A stretch of DNA of 64,000 nucleotides from Actinomycetes bacterium (GCA_021793675.1 JAJYSG010000001.1:1-64000); one strand, 5' to 3'; positions 1-9,224 are shown, counted from the first letter of the stretch. Notes: generated by a model from the sequence alone, not told the origin. A program made the numbers and translations.

Positions 1-2538
1 GCGCCCAGCACGCGTCCCGCGGCGCCGACCGCGCGTCCGACGGCGCCGACGGCGCGGCCGGCGGCGCACTCCGCGCGTCCCGCCGCCCCGACGGCCCGGC
101 CCTCGGGCCCCGTCCCCGGCCCGGCCCGGCCCAGCCCCCGGCAGTCCCCGGCGAACCCGTCACGTCCCGGCAACAACCCGTTCGCCCCCTCCCAGGGCAT
201 GCCCCGGCAGGGCGAGCGTTCCGGCGGTTCGCGGCCGGGTGCTCCGCGTCCCGGCAACAACCCGTTCGCCCCGTCGCAGGGCATGCCCCGTCCCGGGGAG
301 CGCCGTTCCGAGCAGCAGGGCGCGCCCGCCGCGTCGAGCGGCGAGCGTCCGGGCGGTCCCCGTCCGGGCGGTCCGCGTCCCGGCGGCCCGCGGCCCAACC
401 CGGGCATGATGCCGGGCCGCATGAACGCCGGCGTCGGGCGTCCCGGGGAGCGCACCAGCGCGCCCGGTCGGGGTGCGCCCGGTCGCGGCGGACCCGGTGC
501 GGGCCGCGGTGGCACCGGCGCCCCGGGTGCCGGTGGCGGTTTCGCCGGCGCCGGACGTCCCGGTGGTGGTGGTGGTCGTGGCGGCGGTGCCGGCCGCGGC
601 AGCACGCAGGGCGCCTTCGGCAGGGCCGGTGGCCGTCCCGTCCGGGGACGGAAGTCGAAGCGCGCCAAGCGCCAGGAGTTCGAGCAGATGCAGGCGCCGT
701 CGCTGGGCGGCGTGTCCGTCCCGCGCGGCAACGGCACCACGGTGCTGCGGCTGCGTCACGGCTCGTCGCTCAACGACTTCGCCGACAAGATCGACGCCAA
801 CCCGGCGTCGCTGGTCACCGTCCTGTTCCACCTCGGCGAGATGGCCACGGCCACGCAGTCGCTCGACGAGGACACCTTCGCCGCGCTGGGCGCCGAGCTC
901 GGGTACGTCATCGAGATGGTGTCCGCCGAGGAGGAGGACCGCGAGCTGCTCGGCTCGTTCGACATCGACCTCGACGCGGAGCTGGAGGCGGAGTCCGACG
1001 AGGACCTCGCCGCCCGCCCGCCCGTCGTCACCGTCATGGGCCACGTCGACCACGGCAAGACCAAGCTGCTCGACGCGATCCGGCAGACGGACGTCGTCGG
1101 CGGCGAGGCCGGCGGCATCACGCAGCACATCGGTGCCTACCAGGTGAAGACCGAGCACGAGGGCATCGAGCGCGCCATCACCTTCATCGACACCCCGGGC
1201 CACGAGGCGTTCACCGCCATGCGTGCCCGTGGCGCCCAGGTGACGGACATCGCGATCCTCGTGGTCGCGGCCGACGACGGCGTGATGCCTCAGACGATCG
1301 AGGCGCTCAACCACGCCCAGGCGGCCGGGGTGCCGATCGTCGTGGCGGTCAACAAGGTCGACAAGGAGGGGGCCAACCCCGCCAAGGTCCGCCAGCAGCT
1401 GACCGAGTACAACCTGGTCGCGGAGGAGTACGGCGGCGAGACGATGTTCGTCGACGTCTCCGCCAAGCAGCGGCTGGGCATCGACGAGCTGCTCGAGGCC
1501 GTGCTGCTCACGGCGGATGCGGCGCTCGACCTGCGGGCGAACCCGAACAAGGACGCGCGCGGCGTGGCCATCGAGGCCAACCTCGACCGGGGCCGTGGTG
1601 CCGTGGCGACCGTGCTCGTGCAGTCCGGCACGCTGCGGGTCGGCGACGCGATCGTCGCGGGCACCGCCCATGGGCGCGTGCGGGCGATGTTCGACGAGCA
1701 CGGGGAGACCGTGCCCGAGGCCGGACCGGCGCGACCGGTGCAGGTGCTCGGGCTCACGTCGGTCCCGAGCGCGGGCGACACGTTCCTCGTCGCGCCCGAC
1801 GACCGCACCGCCCGCCAGATCGCCGAGAAGCGTGAGGCCGCCGAGCGGGCCGCGCTGCTGGCCAAGCGGCGCAAGCGGATCAGCCTGGAGGACTTCACGC
1901 AGGCCCTCGCCCAGGGCAAGGTCGAGACGCTCAACCTCGTCATCAAGGGCGACGTGTCCGGTGCGGTCGAGGCCCTGGAGGACGCGCTGCTCAAGATCGA
2001 CGTGGGCGAGGAGGTCGACCTGCGGGTCATCCACCGCGGCGTCGGTGCGATCACGCAGAACGACGTCAACCTGGCGACGGTCGACAACGCGATCATCATC
2101 GGGTTCAACGTCAAGTTCGCCGAGCGGGTGGAGGACCTCGCCGAGCGCGAGGGCGTCGACGTGCGGTTCTACTCGGTGATCTACCAGGCGATCGACGACG
2201 TCGAGGCGGCCCTCAAGGGCATGCTCAAGCCGGAGTACGAGGAGGCGCAGCTCGGCACCGCGGAGGTGCGCGAGGTGTTCCGCTCCTCGAAGTTCGGCAA
2301 CATCGCCGGCTGTCTGGTGCGCAGCGGCGAGATCCGCCGCAACACCAAGGCGCGGGTGCTGCGCGGCGGCAAGGTGATCGGGGACAACCTGACCATCGAG
2401 TCGCTCAAGCGGTTCAAGGACGACGCCACCGAGGTCCGCGAGGGCTACGAGTGCGGTATCGGTCTCGGTTCGTTCAACGACCTTCAGGTCGATGACGTCA
2501 TCGAGACCTTCGAGATGCGGGAGAAGCCGCGCTCCTGA
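1..2538 (+). CDS. infB: Translation initiation factor IF-2, 5'-truncated by the window edge
   Basis: IF-2 is the GTPase that places initiator tRNA on the 30S subunit and promotes 50S joining. The frame is open from base 1, so the real start lies upstream. The first ~210 visible residues are the Pro/Gly/Arg-rich, low-complexity N-terminal extension typical of actinobacterial IF-2, with a 28-residue repeat (FAPSQGMPR seen twice) followed by a PGGPRP run. The IF2_N module and then the G domain follow: G1 GHVDHGKT at fragment residues 347-354, G3 DTPGHE, G4 NKVD near 451. Domains II, III and IV complete the C-terminus, which ends in a normal stop. A strong hairpin and rbfA follow, the usual neighbour. 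Identification is secure; only the N-terminus is missing. Confidence 0.97.
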   Translation, partial: APSTRPAAPTARPTAPTARPAAHSARPAAPTARPSGPVPGPARPSPRQSPANPSRPGNNPFAPSQGMPRQGERSGGSRPGAPRPGNNPFAPSQGMPRPGERRSEQQGAPAASSGERPGGPRPGGPRPGGPRPNPGMMPGRMNAGVGRPGERTSAPGRGAPGRGGPGAGRGGTGAPGAGGGFAGAGRPGGGGGRGGGAGRGSTQGAFGRAGGRPVRGRKSKRAKRQEFEQMQAPSLGGVSVPRGNGTTVLRLRHGSSLNDFADKIDANPASLVTVLFHLGEMATATQSLDEDTFAALGAELGYVIEMVSAEEEDRELLGSFDIDLDAELEAESDEDLAARPPVVTVMGHVDHGKTKLLDAIRQTDVVGGEAGGITQHIGAYQVKTEHEGIERAITFIDTPGHEAFTAMRARGAQVTDIAILVVAADDGVMPQTIEALNHAQAAGVPIVVAVNKVDKEGANPAKVRQQLTEYNLVAEEYGGETMFVDVSAKQRLGIDELLEAVLLTADAALDLRANPNKDARGVAIEANLDRGRGAVATVLVQSGTLRVGDAIVAGTAHGRVRAMFDEHGETVPEAGPARPVQVLGLTSVPSAGDTFLVAPDDRTARQIAEKREAAERAALLAKRRKRISLEDFTQALAQGKVETLNLVIKGDVSGAVEALEDALLKIDVGEEVDLRVIHRGVGAITQNDVNLATVDNAIIIGFNVKFAERVEDLAEREGVDVRFYSVIYQAIDDVEAALKGMLKPEYEEAQLGTAEVREVFRSSKFGNIAGCLVRSGEIRRNTKARVLRGGKVIGDNLTIESLKRFKDDATEVREGYECGIGLGSFNDLQVDDVIETFEMREKPRS
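163..290 (+). repeat. Two-copy 44-bp repeat inside the infB N-terminal extension
   Basis: Positions 163-206 and 247-290 are nearly identical 44-mers with an 84-bp period, so the frame is kept and the protein gains a 28-residue repeat. The differences are mainly synonymous third positions. Such in-frame expansion is common in the disordered N-terminus of actinobacterial IF-2. Confidence 0.85.
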
Positions 2539-2544
2539 GGTGTC

Positions 2545-2582
2545 CAGGTCCGGCCCGAGGCGTCGTCCCCGGGCCGGACCTG
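2545..2582. terminator. Strong hairpin between infB and rbfA
   Basis: A perfect 13-bp GC-rich inverted repeat (CAGGTCCGGCCCG and its complement) encloses a 12-nt loop just after the infB stop. There is no T tract, so it may be an intrinsic terminator of the U-less actinobacterial kind, or a processing or stabilising hairpin inside an infB-rbfA transcript. Confidence 0.6.
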
Positions 2583-2611
2583 ACCCTGGGCGCGTGCGGG
2601 AGGGAGACGGC

Positions 2612-3079
2612 ATGGCGGAGAACCCGCGGGTGCGCCGGTTGGCGGACCGCATCCAGGAGGTCGTCGCAGGGCTCCTCGACACCCGGATCAAGGACCCCCG
2701 GCTCGGGTTCGTCACGGTGACCGACGTCCGCGTCACGGGCGACCTGCAGCACGCCGACGTGTTCTACACGGTGTACGGGGACGACGAGGCCCGGGCCGGC
2801 ACGGCCGCGGCGCTCGTCAGCGCGGGCGGTCTGATCCGCTCGGAGGTGGGCAAGGCGACCGGTCTGCGGCTCACGCCGACGCTGGCGTTCCACCTCGACG
2901 CCGTGCCGGAGACGGCGGCGCACCTCGAGGCCGCGCTGGCTGCCGCCGCACGCAAGGACGCCGAGGTCGCCGCGCTGGCTCTCGGTGCGCGGTACGCGGG
3001 TGAGGCCGATCCGTACCGGTCGCCCGGCGAGCGCGCCGCCGACGAGGCGGACGACGAGCCCGACGGCCCCACGGCCTGA
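2612..3079 (+). CDS. rbfA: 30S ribosome-binding factor A
   Basis: RbfA is a single KH-like domain protein that binds the immature 30S subunit and assists 16S 5'-end maturation, especially in the cold. The 155-residue product starts [15 protein letters not shown] and carries the family core [14 protein letters not shown] at about residues 27-40, then the [13 protein letters not shown] strand. The C-terminal ~25 residues are an acidic, disordered tail. I chose the ATG at 2612 because the aligned family begins there and GGGAGG lies a few bases upstream; longer in-frame extensions have no homologous look. It lies 73 bp after infB, the classical arrangement. Confidence 0.95.
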   Translation: MAENPRVRRLADRIQEVVAGLLDTRIKDPRLGFVTVTDVRVTGDLQHADVFYTVYGDDEARAGTAAALVSAGGLIRSEVGKATGLRLTPTLAFHLDAVPETAAHLEAALAAAARKDAEVAALALGARYAGEADPYRSPGERAADEADDEPDGPTA

Positions 3080-3084
3080 CGCGC

Positions 3085-4377
3085 GTGGCCGAGCACCCGC
3101 TGCAGCGACTCGCCGACGGCACCGTCAAGCAGGTGTCGCCACTGACGGGGACCACGGTGTGGACGGTGCCGGGGCGTGCGCACCGGCCGCTGCCCGGTGC
3201 CCCCGAGCGGCGTCAGCCGGTCGACCCGTCGCAGGCGGACATGCTGTGCGCGTTCTGCGCCGGCCGGTACCGCGAGACGCCGCCGGAGAAGTCCCGGCTG
3301 GTGCTGGACCCGCACCCACGCGTCATCGCGCACGTGCCGGCCGCCGAGCTGGACGCCACCGTGGCCGAGGTGCGTCGGATCCCGAACCTCTTCGAGATCC
3401 TGTCGGTCGACTACTGGCGGGCGAACCACGGCTTCGAGGTGCCGCGCGCCGTGCGCGACCGGGCCGAGGCCTACCTCGCCGACCCGGCCGGGGCGGAGCA
3501 CGTGCAGGGCGTGCTGCGGTCGCGTGCCCTGGCGGCGGGCCGCGACCCCGACCTCGCATCGACGGCGCCGGAGGACCGGCAGGCGGCGATCGACCTGTTC
3601 GCGGGTTCGCACGACGTCGTCGTCGCGCGCCGCCACCTCGTCGACGGTGCGGCGTTCGACGACGAGCTGGCGGGCTCCGGCACGTTGACGCCCGACGAGC
3701 ACCACCGGTTCGTCGCGATGACCGTCGACGCGATCCGCGACCTGTACCAGACGCGGCCTGCCGCGCTGTACGTCGCGGCGTTCCAGAACTGGCTGCGGCC
3801 GGCCGGGGCGTCGTTCGACCACCTGCACAAGCAGGTGGTCGCGATCGACGAGCACGGTCCGCAGGTGGAGCACGAGCGCGTCCGGCTGCGGGACGAGCCG
3901 GACCTGTACCAGACGCAGGTGATCGACGTCGCGGTCGAGCACGGTCTCGTGGTGGCGCAGAACGAGCACGCGGTGGCGATCGCGGGCGTGGGGCACCGCT
4001 ACCCGGCGTTCGAGGTCTACTCCACCGCGCGCGAGCACCTGCCCTGGGAGCACGACGAGGCCCAGGTGCGCGGGGTGTCCGACCTGCTGCACGCGCTGCA
4101 CGCCGTGGGCGGTGTCCACACGCCGAGCAACGAGGAGTGGCACCACCGGCCGCCGGACGTCGCCGAGCCGATGCCGTGGCGCATCGTGCTGAAGTGGCGG
4201 GTGTCCACGCTCGCGGGGTTCGAGGGCGACACCAAGGTGTACGTCAACACGATCGACCCGTACACGCTGCGCGACCGCGCGGTGGCCAGGCTGGGTGAGC
4301 TGCGCGCGGCCGGTCTCGTCGCCGACCTGCGGATCGGTGACGAGGCCGGCACGCCGCGGCTGGGCTACGCGGGCTGA
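3085..4377 (+). CDS. DUF4921 family protein, GalT/HIT-like
   Basis: The 430-residue product resembles the actinobacterial DUF4921 family, distant relatives of galactose-1-phosphate uridylyltransferase in the HIT superfamily. Visible support is a CAFC pair near residue 53 (possible zinc site) and an HLHKQ motif near residue 248, which corresponds to the HxHxQ nucleotidylation signature of GalT-like enzymes. A nucleotidyl-transfer or phosphorylase activity is therefore plausible, but the substrate is unknown. The GTG start lies 5 bp after the rbfA stop, so it is probably co-transcribed with rbfA. Its last 13 bp overlap the 3' end of the convergent MFS gene. Family assignment is fairly sure; function is inference. 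Confidence 0.8.
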   Translation: MAEHPLQRLADGTVKQVSPLTGTTVWTVPGRAHRPLPGAPERRQPVDPSQADMLCAFCAGRYRETPPEKSRLVLDPHPRVIAHVPAAELDATVAEVRRIPNLFEILSVDYWRANHGFEVPRAVRDRAEAYLADPAGAEHVQGVLRSRALAAGRDPDLASTAPEDRQAAIDLFAGSHDVVVARRHLVDGAAFDDELAGSGTLTPDEHHRFVAMTVDAIRDLYQTRPAALYVAAFQNWLRPAGASFDHLHKQVVAIDEHGPQVEHERVRLRDEPDLYQTQVIDVAVEHGLVVAQNEHAVAIAGVGHRYPAFEVYSTAREHLPWEHDEAQVRGVSDLLHALHAVGGVHTPSNEEWHHRPPDVAEPMPWRIVLKWRVSTLAGFEGDTKVYVNTIDPYTLRDRAVARLGELRAAGLVADLRIGDEAGTPRLGYAG

Positions 4378-5843
4378 ACCGCCCCTGCGGGCGTCCGCAC
4401 GGCCGGCGCCGATGCGGCCGGCCGGCCGGTGACGGCGGGCATGAAGAGGGCGACGGCCGCCGCCACCGCGATGACGGCGGCGCCGACGAGGATCGCCGGC
4501 CGCAGGCCGGCGGCGTAGCCGTCGGGCGTGAGCGTGCCGCCGGCCGCCTGGAACACTGCGACGATCACCGCCACCCCGAGGGCGGTCCCCAGCTCGCGGA
4601 CGGTCGCGTTGACCGAGCTCGCGGTCCCGTGCTCGCTCTCGGTCATGTCGGCGAGCACCGCCGTCGCCGACGGGGCGAACGTCAGGCCCATGCCCACCCC
4701 GGCCAGCACGAGGCCGGGGACGACGGCGGGGTAGCTCGTCGTGCCGGTGACGAGCAGGCCGATCCACGCCAGGCCGGCCGCCTGCAGCGCCAGGCCCGCC
4801 GTCAGCAGCGGCCGCACGCCGGTGCGGGGCGCCAGCAGGCCGGCGAGGGGCGCGACGAGCATGGGCGCCGCCGTCCAGGGCAGGGTCCGGAGGCCGGCCT
4901 GCAGCGGCGTGTAGCCGAGGCTGATCTGCAGGTACTGCGACAGCACGAAGATGACGCCGAACACGCCGACCGCGAACGCGAAGCCCGCGATGTTCGCCAC
5001 GGTGAACGACCGGACGGCGAACAGGCGCAGCGGGATCAGCGGGTGGTCGGTGCGCCGCTCGCGCCGTACGAAGGCGGCCAGCAGCACCGCGCCGAGGACG
5101 AGCCGGCCGAGCACCGCCGCGGACGTCCAGCCGTCGTCGTCGGCGCGGACGACGCCCCACACGACGGACAGCACGCCCAGGCCGGCCAGCACGACGCCCG
5201 TCAGGTCGAGGCGCTGGCGCCGGCCGAACGACTCCGGCAGGGCGCGCAGCACGAACGGGATCGACACGACCGCCACCGGCACGTTGATCCAGAAGATCGC
5301 CTGCCAGGACAGGCCGTCGACGACGGCGCCGCCGATCACGGGGCCGAGCGCGACGCCCAGTCCGGACAGGGCGCCCCAGACGCCGATGGCCATCGCGCGG
5401 CGCTCCTGGGGCACCGCACCGGCGAGGAGCGTGAGGGACAGCGGCAGGATGGCGGCGGAGCCGGCGCCCTGCACGGCGCGCGCGGCGACGAGCATGCCGG
5501 CCGAGCCGGCGAGCGCCGAGGCGACCGAGCCCGCGCCGAAGAGCGCGATGCCGAGGACGAAGGTGCGCCGGCGGCCGACCCGGTCGCCGAGGGTGGCGGC
5601 GGCGATCATCAGCGACGCGAACGCGAGCGTGTACGCGTTGACCATCCACTGCAGCTGCTCCAGGGACGCGGACAGGTCGTGGCGGATGACGGGCAGGGCG
5701 GTGGTCATCACGAGGTTGTCCAGGGTGGACATGAACATCGGCAGCGAGGCGGCGACCAGCGCGAGCGCGGTGCGGGTGGTGCTGGACCCGGCGGGACGGG
5801 GCGGCGTCTGCGGTTCACGCGGGCGCGGGGTGCTGACGGTCAT
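4365..5843 (-). CDS. MFS drug exporter, DHA2 (EmrB/QacA) type
   Basis: The product is a 492-residue integral membrane protein with about 14 hydrophobic segments, the length and layout of the 14-TM DHA2 proton antiporters that export drugs and dyes. The motif GDRVGRRRTF (loop 2-3, motif A) is near residue 80 and the antiporter-like stretch GPVIGGAVVDGLSWQAIFWINVP (read in pieces) is near 155-180. The N-terminus is a Pro/Arg-rich cytoplasmic tail. The ATG is preceded by CGGAGG. It is divergent from a TetR gene 74 bp away, the usual pairing for a ligand-inducible efflux pump, so repression by that TetR is likely. The substrate cannot be told from sequence. Confidence 0.92.
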   Translation of the reverse strand: MTVSTPRPREPQTPPRPAGSSTTRTALALVAASLPMFMSTLDNLVMTTALPVIRHDLSASLEQLQWMVNAYTLAFASLMIAAATLGDRVGRRRTFVLGIALFGAGSVASALAGSAGMLVAARAVQGAGSAAILPLSLTLLAGAVPQERRAMAIGVWGALSGLGVALGPVIGGAVVDGLSWQAIFWINVPVAVVSIPFVLRALPESFGRRQRLDLTGVVLAGLGVLSVVWGVVRADDDGWTSAAVLGRLVLGAVLLAAFVRRERRTDHPLIPLRLFAVRSFTVANIAGFAFAVGVFGVIFVLSQYLQISLGYTPLQAGLRTLPWTAAPMLVAPLAGLLAPRTGVRPLLTAGLALQAAGLAWIGLLVTGTTSYPAVVPGLVLAGVGMGLTFAPSATAVLADMTESEHGTASSVNATVRELGTALGVAVIVAVFQAAGGTLTPDGYAAGLRPAILVGAAVIAVAAAVALFMPAVTGRPAASAPAVRTPAGAVQPA

Positions 5844-5917
5844 GCTCGCCTCCGGTTGTTGGTATTGATTGATAACTACCGACGAGGACCGTAGGCATCG
5901 GCTGATAACATGTCAAC
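5844..5917. promoter_or_regulatory. Divergent MFS/TetR promoter with candidate TetR operators
   Basis: This is one of the most AT-rich short stretches of the window. Two dyad-like elements are visible: 5861-5880 (GGTA-AT-rich centre-TACC) on the MFS side, and ACATGT at 5908-5913 and 5916-5921, where the second copy overlaps the TetR start codon. TGTC at 5911 and GACA at 5922 form an outer dyad. Binding there would block both promoters, the usual TetR autoregulation. The operator role is inferred. Confidence 0.5.
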
Positions 5918-6514
5918 ATGTCGACATCGGCCGCCGTCCACCCGCCGGGGCACCGGATGCGCTCGGACGAGCGCAAGGACCAGATCCTCGCCGCCGCCCG
6001 CACCGTCTTCGCGCAGGGCGGGTACCAGGCGACCACCGACCAGGTGGCGCGCGCGGCCGGGGTGTCGCAGCCGTACGTCGTGCGGCTGTTCGGCAGCAAG
6101 CGCGAGCTGTTCCTCGCGGTGTACCGCGAGGTGGCCGGTCGCATCCTCGACGCGTTCCGGGCCGTCCCGGCCGGCCCCGAGGCCGGCGACCGGATGGCTG
6201 CCGCCTACGTCCGGCTGCTCAACGACCGCGACCTGCTGCGCATCCTCATGCAGGGGTTCCTCGCCGAGGCCGACGAGGAGGTAGGTCGCCTCGCCCGGCA
6301 CACGCTCGGCGAGGTGTACCGGATGTTCCTCGAGCGCACCGGGGGCACGCCCGACGACGGCCGCACGTTCGTCGCGACCGGCATGCTCATCAACGTGCTG
6401 CTCGCGGTCGACGCGCCCGCGCACCGCGGGCAGGAGGAGGGCATGGACGCGCTCCTGGCCTGCGTCATCGACGGCGTGGACGGCCTGGAGCACGTCGCTC
6501 CGGCCCGCCCGTGA
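5918..6514 (+). CDS. TetR/AcrR family transcriptional regulator
   Basis: The 198-residue protein begins with a TetR_N helix-turn-helix at about residues 15-65: DERKDQILAAARTVF, then the recognition region DQVARAAGVSQPYVVRLFGSKRELF. The rest is the ligand-binding, dimerising all-helical domain with no recognisable ligand class. It is divergent from the exporter gene and presumably represses it and itself. The ATG at 5918 gives the full domain; the ATG at 5910 is out of frame. There is no obvious ribosome binding site, so the message may be leaderless or nearly so. Its stop overlaps the truB start by 4 bp, so readthrough into truB is possible. Confidence 0.93.
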   Translation: MSTSAAVHPPGHRMRSDERKDQILAAARTVFAQGGYQATTDQVARAAGVSQPYVVRLFGSKRELFLAVYREVAGRILDAFRAVPAGPEAGDRMAAAYVRLLNDRDLLRILMQGFLAEADEEVGRLARHTLGEVYRMFLERTGGTPDDGRTFVATGMLINVLLAVDAPAHRGQEEGMDALLACVIDGVDGLEHVAPARP

Positions 6515-7446
6515 GCGCGACCGCCGAGGGCCGGCGCCGCCCGACGGCCGCCGACGGCGTCCTCGTCGTCGACAAGCCCGCGGGCTGGACCAGCCACGAC
6601 GTCGTCGGCCGCGTGCGACGGCTGGCGGCGACGCGCAAGGTGGGCCACGCCGGCACGCTCGACCCGATGGCCACCGGTGTGCTCGTCGTCGGCATCGGCC
6701 GCGCGACGCGCCTGCTGGCGTACCTCTCGGGCGCCGACAAGGCGTACGCCGCGACCATCCGCCTCGGCGCGACGACGGTGACGGACGACGGGGAGGGCGA
6801 GCTCCTCACGGTGACGGGCGCGCCGGGGGTCTCCCGCGGGGCGGTCGAGGACGCCGTCCGGGCGCTGACCGGCGACATCCTCCAGGTGCCGGCCAGCGTC
6901 TCGGCGATCAAGGTCGCCGGCGAGCGCGCCTACGCCCGGGTGCGGGCCGGCCAGGACGTGCAGCTGGCGGCCCGGCCGGTGACCGTGGCCCGGTTCGACG
7001 TGCTCGACGCCCGTGCCGCGGAGCTGGCCGGTACGCCCGTGCTCGACGTCGACGTCGAGGTGGTGTGCTCGTCGGGCACCTACGTGCGTGCCCTGGCGCG
7101 AGACCTGGGCGCCGCGCTCGGCGTCGGCGGCCACCTGACGGCGCTGCGACGCACCCGCGTCGGCGGCTTCGCGCTCGACGTGGCGCGGACCCTCCAGCAG
7201 CTGGCCGACGAGCCCGCCGACGCGCCGCTGCCGGTGCTGGCGCTGGCGGACGCGGCGCGGGCGACGTTCCCCGTCCGGGGGCTGTCCGACGACGAGACGC
7301 GGGCGCTCGGCTACGGCAAGGCCATCGCGGGGGCGGGCGACGCGACGGGAACCACCGCGGGGATCGCGCCGGACGGCTCGCTGGTCGCCCTCCTGGAGCC
7401 GCGCGACGGGGTGCTGCGCCCGGTCGTGGTGTTCGCGCCGGCGTGA
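6511..7446 (+). CDS. truB: tRNA pseudouridine(55) synthase
   Basis: TruB isomerises U55 in the T loop of tRNAs. The 311-residue product has the N-terminal signature DGVLVVDKPAGWTSHDVV and the catalytic loop GHAGTLDPMATGVL, whose Asp is the nucleophile. The downstream SGTYVRAL motif is also present. The C-terminal part fits the actinobacterial TruB C-terminal domain. The GTG at 6511 overlaps the TetR stop (GTGA), so translation may be coupled. In actinobacteria truB commonly lies between rbfA and ribF; here the DUF4921, MFS and TetR genes interrupt that order. Confidence 0.96.
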   Translation: MSATAEGRRRPTAADGVLVVDKPAGWTSHDVVGRVRRLAATRKVGHAGTLDPMATGVLVVGIGRATRLLAYLSGADKAYAATIRLGATTVTDDGEGELLTVTGAPGVSRGAVEDAVRALTGDILQVPASVSAIKVAGERAYARVRAGQDVQLAARPVTVARFDVLDARAAELAGTPVLDVDVEVVCSSGTYVRALARDLGAALGVGGHLTALRRTRVGGFALDVARTLQQLADEPADAPLPVLALADAARATFPVRGLSDDETRALGYGKAIAGAGDATGTTAGIAPDGSLVALLEPRDGVLRPVVVFAPA

Positions 7447-7477
7447 CTCATCCGACGACATGGCAGGCTTGTCCGCA

Positions 7478-7499
7478 CGTGACCACGCCGTGACCACGC
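7478..7499 (+). repeat. 11-bp tandem duplication in the ribF leader
   Basis: CGTGACCACGC occurs twice head to tail immediately upstream of ribF. A -10-like CAGGCT lies at 7464-7469, so the duplication would fall in the 5' untranslated region. Confidence 0.6.
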
Positions 7500-7536
7500 C
7501 GACCCGGCGTACGGCGTGAGCGGGACAGGAGCGGAC

Positions 7537-8574
7537 GTGCAGGTCTGGCGGGATCTCGCCGAGGTGCCGGCCGGCTTCGGGCCGTCGGTGGTGACGATCG
7601 GGAACTTCGACGGGGTGCACCGCGGGCACGTCGACGTGCTGCGCCGCATGGTCGCGGACGCCGTCGCGTCCGGCTGCCGGGCGGTCGCCGTCACGTTCAC
7701 CCCGCACCCCGCGCAGGTGCACCGGCCGCAGACCGCTCCGCCGCTGCTGACGGGGGACGACGAGCGCCTGGAGCTGCTCGCCGCCACCGGCCTGGACGGC
7801 GTGCTGCTGGCGACGTACACGCGCGAGTTCGCGCGGCAGACGCCGGAGGAGTTCGTCCGGACGTACCTCGTCGACGCCCTGCGCGCGCGGACGGTCGTCG
7901 TGGGGCGCGACGTGCGCTTCGGCCGGGACAACGCCGGTGACCTGGCGACCATGACGGCGCTCGGGGAGCGCCTCGGCTTCCGGGTGGACGTCGTCGACGA
8001 CGTGCGCCCGCCGGCGACGGGGGACACCGGGGGCGAGGAGGACGCGGCCGCGCACCGCTGGCGGCGCTGGTCGTCCACCTGGGCGCGCGAGCTGCTGGCC
8101 GCCGGCGACGTCGCCGGGGCCGCGCGGGTGCTCGGCCGTCCGCACCGGGTGCGGGGGATCGTCGTGCGCGGCGACGCACGCGGCCGCACCCTGGGCTACC
8201 CGACGGCCAACCTCTCGTCCGACGCGACCGGCATGGTGCCGGCGGACGGGGTCTACGCCGGCCGGCTCGTACGGCTGCGGCACGCCGACGGGCGCCCCGT
8301 CGGGGACGACGAGGCCGACCGTCGGCTGCCGGCCGCGATCTCGGTGGGCACGAACCCGACGTTCGACGGCCACCAGCGCCGCGTCGAGGCCTACGTGCTC
8401 GACCGTGACGACCTCGACCTGTACGGCCAGGAGGTGGCCGTCGAGCTCGTCGAACGACTGCGCGGCATGGAGCGGTTCACGTCGGTCGACGAACTGGCGA
8501 CCCAGATGGCCGACGACGTGCGGCGCACCCGCCAGGCCCTGGCCGCCGGTCAGCCGACGATGCGCACGTCGTAG
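7537..8574 (+). CDS. ribF: Bifunctional riboflavin kinase / FMN adenylyltransferase
   Basis: RibF phosphorylates riboflavin to FMN and adenylates FMN to FAD. The N-terminal adenylyltransferase part shows VVTIGNFDGVHRGH near the start, FTPHP, and the GRDVRFGRDNAGD stretch. The C-terminal kinase part shows GYPTANL and the later GTNPTFDG motif. The GTG at 7537 (345 residues) is preferred because AGGAG lies at 7527-7531 with 5-nt spacing; an upstream in-frame GTG at 7516 would add 7 unconserved residues. The last 25 bp overlap the convergent winged-helix gene. No FMN riboswitch is seen upstream. Confidence 0.95.
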   Translation: MQVWRDLAEVPAGFGPSVVTIGNFDGVHRGHVDVLRRMVADAVASGCRAVAVTFTPHPAQVHRPQTAPPLLTGDDERLELLAATGLDGVLLATYTREFARQTPEEFVRTYLVDALRARTVVVGRDVRFGRDNAGDLATMTALGERLGFRVDVVDDVRPPATGDTGGEEDAAAHRWRRWSSTWARELLAAGDVAGAARVLGRPHRVRGIVVRGDARGRTLGYPTANLSSDATGMVPADGVYAGRLVRLRHADGRPVGDDEADRRLPAAISVGTNPTFDGHQRRVEAYVLDRDDLDLYGQEVAVELVERLRGMERFTSVDELATQMADDVRRTRQALAAGQPTMRTS

Positions 8575-9149
8575 CGCGGCGCGATGCGGTAGCCCGCGCC
8601 ACGTGCGGTGACCAGCAGGTCGGCGAGCCCGGTCTTGTCCCGCAGCCGGCGCACGTGCACGTCCACGGTCCGGCTGCCGTCGGGGACGTGGCGCCCGCCC
8701 CAGACGGACGCGAGCAGCTCGCCGCGCGACACCACCCGCGGGCCGGCCTGCACCAGGTGGACGAGCAGCGCGAGCTCGGTCGCGGTGAGTGCGACGGCCT
8801 GCCCGTCCACCGTCACCGTCCGGGCGTGCGGGTCGATCGTCAGCGTCGGCGTGCCGGGCAGAGCCGCGAGCCGGTCGCGGAACGTGGCGGCCTCGCCGCT
8901 CGGCACCACGCGGACGGTGCCGTCGCCACCCGTCAGCGCGGCACGCGTGCGGGCGCGCGGGAACCACTCCGCGGCGAGGTCGGCGAGGTTCTGGACGGTA
9001 CGCAGCAGGTCGTCGAGGTCCTCGTCGGCCACGGCGGACAGGTCCACCTGCAGGACGAAGCCGCGGCGCGCGGTCTGCGGGCGGGCGACGGGGGCGGCGC
9101 CGGGGCGTAGCGGAGCCCGGGGGGAGACGAGAACGGCGGTGCTTGACAT
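8550..9149 (-). CDS. Winged-helix DNA-binding protein, OmpR/PhoB-type, without receiver domain
   Basis: Residues ~100-195 form a transcriptional-regulator C-terminal domain of the OmpR/PhoB class: TVTVDGQAVALTATELALL, the recognition region with VVSRGELLASVWG, then RTVDVHVRRLRDK and the wing GAGYRI. The first ~100 residues contain no receiver aspartate and match nothing I recognise, so this is not a two-component response regulator. The ATG follows AGGA at about 7-nt spacing. It lies 75 bp after a five-cysteine leader ORF on the same strand, with alternative hairpins between, so expression may respond to cysteine supply. Targets are unknown. Its 3' end overlaps ribF. Confidence 0.85.
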   Translation of the reverse strand: MSSTAVLVSPRAPLRPGAAPVARPQTARRGFVLQVDLSAVADEDLDDLLRTVQNLADLAAEWFPRARTRAALTGGDGTVRVVPSGEAATFRDRLAALPGTPTLTIDPHARTVTVDGQAVALTATELALLVHLVQAGPRVVSRGELLASVWGGRHVPDGSRTVDVHVRRLRDKTGLADLLVTARGAGYRIAPRYDVRIVG

Positions 9150-9169
9150 GACAGGTCCTGGGAAGTCGT

Positions 9170-9205
9170 CCTGCGCGGTACGCAGGTGGCCGGCGCAGGC
9201 CGGCC
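9170..9205 (-). promoter_or_regulatory. Candidate attenuator: alternative hairpins between leader ORF and winged-helix gene
   Basis: Read on the minus strand, the RNA carries GGCCGG, CCTGCG, CCGGCC, AC, CCTGCG, TACCG and CGCAGG in that order. GGCCGG/CCGGCC form one 6-bp stem. The final CGCAGG can pair either with the adjacent CCTGCG or with the identical CCTGCG inside the first hairpin's loop. These mutually exclusive pairings are what an attenuator needs. The structure is seen in the sequence; the regulatory role is inferred. Confidence 0.5.
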
Positions 9206-9224
9206 GCGGGTCAGCGAGTAGGAC

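Noticed and set aside
160..2736. 858-residue minus-strand frame opposite infB
   Set aside because: It is antisense to conserved IF-2 domains, and its Arg/Asp/Val/Leu-rich composition is that of a GC-rich shadow frame.
2764..5649. 961-residue minus-strand frame across rbfA, DUF4921 and MFS
   Set aside because: It spans two real genes in antisense and one in the wrong frame, and has no domain.
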